This document shows positions 1-5,152 of a stretch of DNA of 5,542 bases, in pieces. The stretch is taken from contig JAUWNS010000156.1 of assembly GCA_030612485.1 (NCBI GenBank), positions 1-5,542 on the forward strand, given 5' to 3'. A program made the position numbers and the translations under genes. This DNA is from Candidatus Bipolaricaulota bacterium (lineage in GTDB: Bacteria > Bipolaricaulota > Bipolaricaulia > UBA7950 > UBA9294). The first letter of the stretch is position 1, and each line of letters begins with the position of its first letter. Under the pieces are notes generated by a model. The model was given only the letters and a program-made list of their open reading frames with translations. It searched no databases and had not been told where the DNA came from.

Positions 1-129
1 CTTGAACTGGATCGTCTCTCCCACCCTATAGCGGCCGCTCGAAGCGGTTGTCGTCGCCTGCCCAACAACCACTGCCATCATCAACAACACCAATAACACG
101 ATACTTCCTCGCGTTAACCAACGTCTCAC
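1..129 (-). CDS. Secreted protein with N-terminal signal peptide, function unknown (3' part beyond left edge)
   Basis: Forty-three codons are open from a GTG at 129-127 to the left edge. The peptide begins MRRWLTRGSIVLLVLLMM, continues AVVVGQATTTASSG and then RYRVGETIQFK. This is a classic Sec signal peptide: Arg-rich n-region (residues 1-7), uninterrupted hydrophobic core (about 9-23), and a plausible signal peptidase I site after GQA (residue 25). There is no lipobox cysteine, so a lipoprotein is unlikely. The GTG is chosen because a GGAGGT sits 7 nt upstream; the nearby out-of-phase ATG hits a stop at once. The start of the mature part (YRVGETIQF) looks like the first strand of a beta-rich domain, but too little is visible to assign a family. 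It is transcribed divergently from the AraC-type regulator, which could control it. I am fairly sure this is a real gene and cannot give its function. Confidence 0.77.
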   Translation of the reverse strand, partial: MRRWLTRGSIVLLVLLMMAVVVGQATTTASSGRYRVGETIQFK

Positions 130-136
130 ATCACTC

Positions 137-142
137 ACCTCC
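137..142 (-). promoter_or_regulatory. Ribosome-binding site of the secreted-protein gene
   Basis: GGAGGT on the minus strand, 7 nt before the GTG at 129. This near-perfect anti-16S match at ideal spacing decides the GTG start and is the main evidence, with the signal peptide, that the leftward gene is real. Confidence 0.75.
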
Positions 143-156
143 GAGATTGATTATAC

Positions 157-187
157 AATATACACCCAAATGGGCTATGCGTGTCAA
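157..187 (-). promoter_or_regulatory. Candidate sigma-70-type promoter for the secreted-protein gene
   Basis: On the minus strand a perfect -35 TTGACA (187-182) is followed after 19 bp by TATATT (162-157) as -10. Transcription would begin near 150, giving a leader of about 20 nt that contains the ribosome-binding site. The 19-bp spacer is longer than the usual 17, as seen at promoters that need an activator able to untwist DNA. An overlapping perfect TATAAT (155-150) lies 26 bp from the -35, and its start point would fall at the ribosome-binding site, so it fits less well. Confidence 0.5.
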
Positions 188-229
188 GATCCAGGCGAGA
201 AAACCGAATTCAGCAAGGAGATCCAAGCC

Positions 230-254
230 TTCAAGTGTGTTCTGGAAACTTGAA
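230..254. promoter_or_regulatory. Inverted repeat, candidate operator at the regulator promoter
   Basis: TTCAAGT (230-236) and ACTTGAA (248-254) are perfect 7-bp inverted arms separated by 11 bp. The right arm overlaps the predicted -35 of the AraC-type gene (243-248), where a bound protein would block or modulate transcription. The arm spacing suits a dimeric helix-turn-helix protein. Which protein binds is unknown; autoregulation by the AraC-GyrI protein or binding by the MarR protein are both possible. Confidence 0.4.
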
Positions 255-272
255 ACGCGCATATGCTACACT
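243..272 (+). promoter_or_regulatory. Candidate promoter for the AraC-GyrI regulator gene
   Basis: TGGAAA (243-248) is a 4/6 match to the -35 and TACACT (267-272) a 4/6 match to the -10, with an 18-bp spacer. The -10 is preceded by TG plus one base (264-266), an extended -10 element, which would compensate for the weak hexamers. Transcription would start near 279 and give a leader of about 27 nt holding the ribosome-binding site. Plausible but weak by sequence alone. Confidence 0.4.
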
Positions 273-291
273 CTTCAGAAGCTGCAAAAAG

Positions 292-297
292 GGGGAG
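292..297 (+). promoter_or_regulatory. Ribosome-binding site deciding the AraC-GyrI start
   Basis: A purine-rich GGGGAG stands 8 nt before the ATG at 306. The same reading frame is open back to an ATG at 48, but the only good ribosome-binding site is here and the protein begins to look like an AraC domain just after this ATG. Confidence 0.6.
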
Positions 298-305
298 AGC
301 ATCGC

Positions 306-1265
306 ATGACCGATCACCACGAATCACTTCGCCAGGAGTACGTTGCCCGCATCAACCGGGTGACCAACTACATCCGCGCGCATCTAAACGGAGACCTCCG
401 CCTGGATACGCTTGCCAAGGTAGCAAACTTCTCCCCGTACCACTTCCATCGGATTTTTCGTGGGATGACCGGGGAGACACTGAACACCTTTATCCGACGG
501 ATCCGTGCCGAGACAGCGGCGATGAAACTGATCAACAACCCCAAGATGACAATCACCTCTATTGCCATGCACTGTGGCTTTTCGAGTTCCGCCGCCTTCG
601 CACGTGAGTTCAAGACCTTCTTCGGCATGAGCGCGTCGCAGTTTCGTAATGGTGGTCCACAGTCGCTCCGCAAGATCCGTGAAGCTGATAGCAAGATCGA
701 TCAATCGATTCGCAAGAATGGGAAAGACAAGACCTCGTCTGGTCTCTATACTGAAGGGACAGGCGAAGATCAAAGGAGGACGAGTATGATCGAGATGAAT
801 GTAGAAGTGAAGGAGCTGCCCGAACTGCATGTGGCTTACATCCGCCACATCGGCCCCTACCACGGGATCCCAGAGGCGTTCGAAAAGCTGGGGAGTTGGG
901 CCGGCCCGCGCGGGTTGATCAACTCCCCTGAGACGAAGTTTCTGGGCGTGTACCACGATAACCCGGAGATCACAGAGGAGTCAAAGCTTCGTTCGAGCGC
1001 TTGCATCACCGTTCCAGAAGACACCCCTGTTGAGAGCGAAGTCGGAAAGATGACGATCCCCGGTGGGCTGTTCGCGGTAGCGCACGTGGAGATCAACGAA
1101 GACCAGTACGCCGAGGCATGGGACAAGCTGATGGGCGAATGGTTTCCCGAAAGCGGGTATCAACCAGACGATCGGATGTGCTACGAGCTATACCTGAACG
1201 ACCCCAAGCAGCACCCGCAAGGGAAACACATCGTCGACATCTGCGAGCCGGTACGGCCGCTGTAG
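306..1265 (+). CDS. AraC-family transcriptional regulator with C-terminal GyrI-like ligand-binding domain
   Basis: A 319-aa one-component DNA-binding regulator of the Rob-like architecture. Residues about 14-113 form the AraC double helix-turn-helix: the first around LAKVANFSPYHFHRIFRGMTG (38-57), the second around ITSIAMHCGFSSSAAFAREF (83-102), ending FFGMSASQFR (105-114). A charged linker (about 115-160) leads to a GyrI-like domain (about 161-319) starting at VEVKELPELHVAYIRHIGPY and ending with the family's characteristic CYELYLNDP, HPQGKHIVDIC and PV. GyrI-like domains bind hydrophobic drugs or other small amphipathic ligands (BmrR, Rob), so the protein probably switches a target promoter on a ligand. 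Start is set by the ribosome-binding site near 294; the open frame upstream of 306 reads as non-coding and overlaps the divergent gene. It converges on the ABC exporter operon. Its targets are not shown; the divergent secreted-protein gene and its own promoter are the nearest candidates. Family assignment is very secure. Confidence 0.95.
   Translation: MTDHHESLRQEYVARINRVTNYIRAHLNGDLRLDTLAKVANFSPYHFHRIFRGMTGETLNTFIRRIRAETAAMKLINNPKMTITSIAMHCGFSSSAAFAREFKTFFGMSASQFRNGGPQSLRKIREADSKIDQSIRKNGKDKTSSGLYTEGTGEDQRRTSMIEMNVEVKELPELHVAYIRHIGPYHGIPEAFEKLGSWAGPRGLINSPETKFLGVYHDNPEITEESKLRSSACITVPEDTPVESEVGKMTIPGGLFAVAHVEINEDQYAEAWDKLMGEWFPESGYQPDDRMCYELYLNDPKQHPQGKHIVDICEPVRPL
772..788 (+). promoter_or_regulatory. 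Internal ribosome-binding site and ATG at the GyrI-like domain boundary
   Basis: AAAGGAGG (772-779) stands 6 nt before an in-frame ATG (786-788) inside the AraC-GyrI gene. Translation from here would give a 159-aa protein (residues 161-319) that is exactly the GyrI-like domain, without the DNA-binding part. The match is stronger than the ribosome-binding site of the full-length protein. Whether it is used is not shown; it may instead be a relic of a gene fusion between an AraC-type gene and a stand-alone GyrI-like gene. Confidence 0.5.
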
Positions 1266-1296
1266 AAATTTGGCTCCTCGCTGTTTCGAGTGGGTA

Positions 1297-1320
1297 ACTG
1301 AATAAACGGCACTGAATAAA
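1297..1320. repeat. Short tandem duplication in the convergent spacer
   Basis: ACTGAATAAA occurs at 1297-1306 and again at 1311-1320, with 4 bp between (unit length 14). The second copy abuts the left end of the inverted-repeat element that follows. It lies 32 bp past the stop of the regulator gene. Possible replication slippage or an insertion scar; no function is visible. Confidence 0.5.
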
Positions 1321-1324
1321 GCGC

Positions 1325-1447
1325 CTCTCGCAAAGACGCAGAGAACAGCAGGAAGAGGGGAAAAGAACAAGGATCAAAGGCATGTCTTAGCGATCTTGGT
1401 GTCGCGACACCTTGGCGTCTTGAGTGAGCGTAGCGAACGGGCGAGAG
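1325..1447. repeat. Imperfect inverted-repeat intergenic element (possible extragenic repeat)
   Basis: The left end CTCTCGC (1325-1331) plus AAGACGC (1333-1339) is mirrored on the right by GCGTCTT (1415-1421) and GCGAGAG (1441-1447). The right arm is interrupted by 19 extra bases (1422-1440). Inside is a perfect 14-bp palindrome, GGTGTCGCGACACC (1398-1411), flanked by CTTGG on the left side (1395-1399) and again at 1411-1415. A direct repeat AGAGAACAGCA (1340-1350 and 1444-1454) follows each arm. No open frame of interest runs through it. The pattern resembles dispersed intergenic palindromic repeats found in multiple copies in bacterial genomes, but copy number cannot be seen from one window. 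Confidence 0.45.
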
Positions 1448-1470
1448 AACAGCATTTTCTTGCAAGAAGG

Positions 1471-1506
1471 CTGGCGACAGGGGGGCGATCCCCTGTCGTC
1501 AGCCAG
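1471..1506 (-). terminator. GC-rich hairpin after the ABC operon, possible terminator
   Basis: GACAGGGG (1476-1483) pairs perfectly with CCCCTGTC (1490-1497) around a 6-nt loop. The stem is extended by CTGGC (1471-1475) with GCCAG (1502-1506), leaving a 4-nt bulge on one side. It lies 29 nt beyond the stop of the second ABC gene. On the minus strand it is followed only by a broken pyrimidine run (CCTTCTT), so it is a poor classical intrinsic terminator; it could act as a 3' end stabiliser or stop transcription in both directions between the convergent genes. Confidence 0.42.
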
Positions 1507-1535
1507 CAATTCGCAAGGAGTCGATCAACACCGGG

Positions 1536-3371
1536 CTATCTGTTTCCACCACGGAACTGGCTCGTGTAAAGGCGATGATAGAAGCCGTGTTTAGCTATGA
1601 GCTCGTCGTGCGTTCCTCTCTCGATGATACAGCCGCCATCGATGACAAGAACCTGGTCCGCATTGCGGATCGTGCTCAGCCTGTGCGCGATAACGAAGCT
1701 CGTGCGTCCCTTCATCAGATCGAGGAGAGCGCCCTGGATCTGCGCCTCGGTGCGTGTGTCAACGCTGCTCGTCGCTTCGTCGAGAATCAGGATACGCGGG
1801 TCAGCGAGCACCGCGCGCGCGATAGCTAACAGCTGACGTTGCCCTTCGCTCAGGTTCCCTCCGCGCTCTGAGAGCGGGGTGTCGTACCCCTGAGGGAGTC
1901 TTCTGATAAACTGATCAGCGTTAGCCAGTGTTGCTGCTGCTATCACCTCCGCGTCAGTAGCATCAAGCCTTCCGTAGCGGATGTTTTCCATCACCGATTC
2001 GGAGAAGAGGAACGTCTCCTGCAACACGATCCCCAACTGCCTGCGCAGACTATCCTTTTGTACACGGCGGGTATTCTCTCCATCGATGCGTATTGTGCCG
2101 GCTTCTATGTCGTAGAAGCGGGTGAGGAGGTTTACGATCGTCGTCTTCCCGGCACCGGTCGGACCGACCAGGGCAACCGTCTGTCCCGGTTCTGCTACAA
2201 GTGAGACATCCTTCAGTACTGGCACGTCGGGAATGTAGGCGAAGTCGACGTGGTCAAACAGAACCTCACCGGCGATCTTGTCGAGTACTATTGCGTCAGA
2301 GACGTCGGTAAGATCCGGGATAGTATCAATGATCTCGAAGATCCGTTCCGCACCGGCAAGCGCTGCCTGGATTTGGTTGTATAGGTTTCCAAGCTGACGG
2401 AGGGGTTGAGCAAAGCGGCGTGAATACATGATGAACGCGGCGATGATCCCTACACTCGCCATTCCGCGTAGACTCATCCACCCGCCAAGACCGACGACTA
2501 CGGCAATGTTGGCATTAGAGAGTATCCCTAACAACGGTGGCATTAGCATCGCGTAGGTCTGCGCCTGGATCCCGACCCGGCGCACGGCCTCGTTCGCTTC
2601 ATCGAAGCGTTTCAGGGTTGTCCCTTGTTGACCAAAGGCCATGATCACCCGCTGACCACTGTACATCTCCTCCAGATTCCCGTTTAACTGTCCGATCCGC
2701 ATCTGCAGGCTTCTATACCCCTTGCGCGTGCGTTTGCCAACAATGGCGACCAACACAAACATCAACGGGAAGGCAAGCATCGAGCCCAATGTGAGCAACG
2801 GGCTCAGGGCAAACATCATTGCCAGTACCCCAAAAACGGTGAGAAATCCGGTGAATAACTGAGTCGCGTTCTGCGATAGCACGCGACTGATATTGTCCAT
2901 ATCATTTGTCAGCCTGCTCATCAGCTCGCCGTGGGGGTGGCGGTCGAAGAAACGCAGGCTAAGCGTTTGCAGGTGTGAAAAGAGATCGGCTCTAAGCTCT
3001 CGCATCGCACGCTGCGAGGCTCTTGCCATCAGCACGTTCTGCCCGATCTGTGCCACCCATGCGCCCAGGTATACGCCGAGCATCAATAGGGTAACCCGCA
3101 GAAGTCCTGCGAGATTCCCGCTTTTTATGAACCTGTCGATTGCCAACTTCAGTAGGAACGGGCCGAGGAGAGCGAGAATCGTGCTTGCAGCAGCAAGAAG
3201 AAAGACGGCGAGGATGATCCCTTTGTGTGGACTCAGGTAGTGCAGCAGACGCCGGAGCGCGCCGCGCGCATCGTGCGCCTTCTCGATACGTGCCCTACTG
3301 CCATGTCCACCGGGTCCTGGCATCCCCGATCCATGTCCACCGGGCATCTGCCGCGATTCTTCCCTAGGCAT
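1536..3371 (-). CDS. ABC exporter half-transporter, TM288-like subunit with catalytic NBD (ABC2)
   Basis: A 611-aa type IV ABC exporter half: six membrane helices (about residues 51-73, 87-111, 172-189, 191-212, 273-298, 307-324), then a nucleotide-binding domain. Numbered from the chosen start: A-loop Tyr379, Walker A GPTGAGKT (403-410), Q-loop Gln451, signature LSEGQ (507-511), Walker B ILILDE with catalytic Glu532, D-loop SSVD, switch His563. The hydrolytic residues are intact, but the signature has Glu for the second-position Gly of LSGGQ, as in TM288-type subunits (LSQGQ). It should pair with ABC1 in one membrane complex exporting drugs or lipophilic compounds; the substrate is unknown. 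The N-terminus (about 1-25) is rich in Met, Gly, His and Pro, a feature common in this subunit type. Start: a longer frame opens at 3386, but the ATG at 3371 has GGAGG 8 nt upstream and overlaps the ABC1 stop by 8 bp, which suggests translational coupling. Confidence 0.93.
   Translation of the reverse strand: MPREESRQMPGGHGSGMPGPGGHGSRARIEKAHDARGALRRLLHYLSPHKGIILAVFLLAAASTILALLGPFLLKLAIDRFIKSGNLAGLLRVTLLMLGVYLGAWVAQIGQNVLMARASQRAMRELRADLFSHLQTLSLRFFDRHPHGELMSRLTNDMDNISRVLSQNATQLFTGFLTVFGVLAMMFALSPLLTLGSMLAFPLMFVLVAIVGKRTRKGYRSLQMRIGQLNGNLEEMYSGQRVIMAFGQQGTTLKRFDEANEAVRRVGIQAQTYAMLMPPLLGILSNANIAVVVGLGGWMSLRGMASVGIIAAFIMYSRRFAQPLRQLGNLYNQIQAALAGAERIFEIIDTIPDLTDVSDAIVLDKIAGEVLFDHVDFAYIPDVPVLKDVSLVAEPGQTVALVGPTGAGKTTIVNLLTRFYDIEAGTIRIDGENTRRVQKDSLRRQLGIVLQETFLFSESVMENIRYGRLDATDAEVIAAATLANADQFIRRLPQGYDTPLSERGGNLSEGQRQLLAIARAVLADPRILILDEATSSVDTRTEAQIQGALLDLMKGRTSFVIAHRLSTIRNADQVLVIDGGCIIERGTHDELIAKHGFYHRLYTSQFRGGNR
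3301..3344. repeat. Direct repeat coding for the Gly/His-rich N-terminus of ABC2
   Basis: CCATGTCCACCGGG occurs at 3301-3314 and 3331-3344 (30-bp period, in frame), coding two PGGHGS blocks on the minus strand. A second pair, GGCATCTGCC, occurs at 3343-3352 and 3367-3376, each copy holding an in-frame ATG. The repeats suggest the N-terminal tail of ABC2 grew by small duplications. Confidence 0.6.
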
Positions 3372-5121
3372 CTGCCATTCCTCCATCTCCCAACTGAGAT
3401 CGGTAGATCTCTTGATAGATTGGGCACGTCGCTAGGAGTTCCGTGTGCGTGCCGATCGCCGCAACCTCTCCCTGATCGAGGACCACGATCTTGTCCGCCA
3501 AGAGGACCGTGCTAATCCTCTGTGCAACGATGAATCGCGTGGTGTCGCCTTCCGACTGCGCGATCAGACGATCGAGTGCGTCCTGCAGTTTGGCCTCGGT
3601 CTCCACATCGACCGCGCTCGTCGAATCATCGAGTATGATGATTTTAGGGCGCACGAGGAGGGCTCGCGCGATGGCGATCCGCTGCTTCTCCCCGCCAGAG
3701 AGGGTCGCTCCACGTTGTCCTACTCGTGTATCGTAGCCATTGGGCAGTGCTGAGATGAACGCGTGTGCCTGTGCCGCCTTCGCAGCAGTGATCACCTCTT
3801 CCTCATCCGCCTGTGGGTGTCCGTAGCAGATGTTATCGCGAATCGTCCCTCCAAAGAGGACAGCTTCCTGCAGGGCCACCCCGATCTGCGCCCTGAGAGA
3901 ATGAAGGCGGATATCCCGCACATCGAACCCGTCAATACTCACCCGCCCTTCGCTTACGTCGTAGAAGCGAGGAATGAGGTGAATAAGAGAGGATTTTCCC
4001 GCTCCAGTCGCCCCGAGGATCGCCACTGTCTCCCCAGGTTCAGCGATGAGGTTAATCCCTTTCAACACCGGGTCGCGTTCATCCTGTGCGTAGCTGAACG
4101 ATACGTTCTCGAACACAACGCGCCCCGCCACATTCTCCAAGGAACGAGCCGTCTTCTTCTCCTGTACCTCAGCGGCGCTGTCGAGGACCTCGAGAATCCG
4201 GCCAGCCGAGGCATCGGCCGCTGCTAAGGGGCCGATCATCCCTGCCAGCATAAGTATCGGGAAGAGGGCAAAGGTCAGGTAGTTGATCGAGGCAACAAGC
4301 GCGCCCAGCGTCATTTGCCCATGGATAGCAGAGGTTCCACCGAGCCAGACCGCCCCGACAATCCCCAGGTTAACGATAAGGAGCATCGTCGGAATGAGGA
4401 TGGCCAGAAGCTCCATCACGCAGATGTTCTTTACCATCAGCTCGGTATTGGCATCATCGAAGCGTGCCTCCTCATGCGAGACCCGCACAAACGCCTTGAC
4501 CAGTCGCACCCCGGCGAGGTTCTCCTGCAGCACCGTGTTCAGCCGATCGAGTCGCCTCTGCACCGCGAGGAAAAGTGGCCGCGCCTTGCGTATGAAGAGC
4601 AGGATTAGGACAGCGATTATTGGGAGAAAGCAGGCCATCATCACTGCCAATTGAGGGCTGGTAAGTATGAGCATGACGATGCTCCCCACGATCCACGCCG
4701 GCGCGCGTGTCAAGAGGCGAAGCGACATCGTAACAATCGACTGTACCATGTTTACGTCGCTTGTCGTGCGCACCAAGAGCTTTCCCGTTCGGAGCTTGTC
4801 CAGGTTTCCAAACGAGAAGGTCTGCACCTTACGCACAATGGCGCTCCTCACATTGGCGGCGAACCCCTGCGACACCCGCACCGACAGGATCGTATTCCCG
4901 ATCGAGAAGAGGGCACTAATAAGGGCCACGCCGATCATGACAAGCGCGGTCGTGGCAATCGTGCGTATGTCCCCGTTGGCGATCCCGCGATCGATGATTC
5001 GCTGCGTCAAGCGTGGGATGAGTAGATCCGCGCCTACCATGCCGAGGAGGAGGGTGAGCGCAATGACACTCTGCCATCTATAGGGTACAACGAAGCGAAA
5101 CATCCGCTTGAGTGACGCCAT
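3364..5121 (-). CDS. ABC exporter half-transporter, TM287-like subunit with degenerate NBD (ABC1)
   Basis: A 585-aa half-transporter: six membrane helices (about 18-40, 55-80, 142-156, 157-177, 237-262, 272-298) followed by a nucleotide-binding domain with A-loop Tyr344, Walker A GATGAGKS (370-377), Q-loop Gln418, canonical signature LSGGE (474-478), Walker B IIILDD (494-499), D-loop SAVD (502-505). Two catalytic positions are replaced: Asp499 stands where the general base Glu is expected, and Gln534 (AQRIST) where the switch His is expected. This is the pattern of TM287-type subunits in heterodimeric exporters, where its Walker motifs and the partner's altered signature form a degenerate site that binds ATP with little hydrolysis. 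Its own intact signature completes the active site of ABC2. It follows the MarR gene by 31 bp with GGAGGAG 7 nt before the ATG, and overlaps ABC2, so one transcript is expected. Substrate not deducible; multidrug export is the family's usual role. Confidence 0.95.
   Translation of the reverse strand: MASLKRMFRFVVPYRWQSVIALTLLLGMVGADLLIPRLTQRIIDRGIANGDIRTIATTALVMIGVALISALFSIGNTILSVRVSQGFAANVRSAIVRKVQTFSFGNLDKLRTGKLLVRTTSDVNMVQSIVTMSLRLLTRAPAWIVGSIVMLILTSPQLAVMMACFLPIIAVLILLFIRKARPLFLAVQRRLDRLNTVLQENLAGVRLVKAFVRVSHEEARFDDANTELMVKNICVMELLAILIPTMLLIVNLGIVGAVWLGGTSAIHGQMTLGALVASINYLTFALFPILMLAGMIGPLAAADASAGRILEVLDSAAEVQEKKTARSLENVAGRVVFENVSFSYAQDERDPVLKGINLIAEPGETVAILGATGAGKSSLIHLIPRFYDVSEGRVSIDGFDVRDIRLHSLRAQIGVALQEAVLFGGTIRDNICYGHPQADEEEVITAAKAAQAHAFISALPNGYDTRVGQRGATLSGGEKQRIAIARALLVRPKIIILDDSTSAVDVETEAKLQDALDRLIAQSEGDTTRFIVAQRISTVLLADKIVVLDQGEVAAIGTHTELLATCPIYQEIYRSQLGDGGMADA
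3380..3384 (-). promoter_or_regulatory. Ribosome-binding site deciding the ABC2 start
   Basis: GGAGG within the last codons of ABC1 (Gly-Gly of its C-terminus), 8 nt before the ATG at 3371. The upstream ATG at 3386 has GGGAG directly abutting it, with no usable spacing, so the shorter form is preferred. Confidence 0.65.
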
Positions 5122-5128
5122 ATCCTGT

Positions 5129-5135
5129 CTCCTCC
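5129..5135 (-). promoter_or_regulatory. Ribosome-binding site of ABC1
   Basis: GGAGGAG on the minus strand, 7 nt before the ATG at 5121, inside the 31-bp gap after the MarR gene. It supports that start. The gap is too short for a convincing separate promoter or terminator, so ABC1 is read through from the MarR gene. Confidence 0.7.
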
Positions 5136-5152
5136 TCTATTCCGTCTTGTAG

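Noticed and set aside
150..155. Perfect TATAAT (minus strand) as the -10 of the secreted-protein gene
   Set aside because: Spacing of 26 bp to the TTGACA is too long, no good -35 at 17 bp, and transcription would begin at the ribosome-binding site. Kept only as an alternative.
48..305. In-frame 86-codon N-terminal extension of the AraC-GyrI protein
   Set aside because: No ribosome-binding site at 48, low-complexity non-domain peptide, overlap with the divergent secreted-protein gene and both promoters, and a good ribosome-binding site at 292-297 before the ATG at 306.
384..956. 190-codon open frame antisense to the AraC-GyrI gene
   Set aside because: Shadow of a strongly supported gene; its peptide has no recognisable domain and no ribosome-binding site context.
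1457..1468. Perfect 12-bp palindrome TTCTTGCAAGAA as an operator
   Set aside because: It lies between convergent gene ends, with no promoter nearby; more likely part of the 3' end or repeat structure, or chance.
3763..4227. 154-codon plus-strand open frame inside ABC1
   Set aside because: Antisense shadow of the ABC1 nucleotide-binding domain; no domain features.
3364..5121. ABC1 as a decayed transporter because its catalytic Glu and switch His are missing
   Set aside because: The replacements are the conserved ones for TM287-type subunits, the frame is intact, and the partner ABC2 has the complementary signature change.
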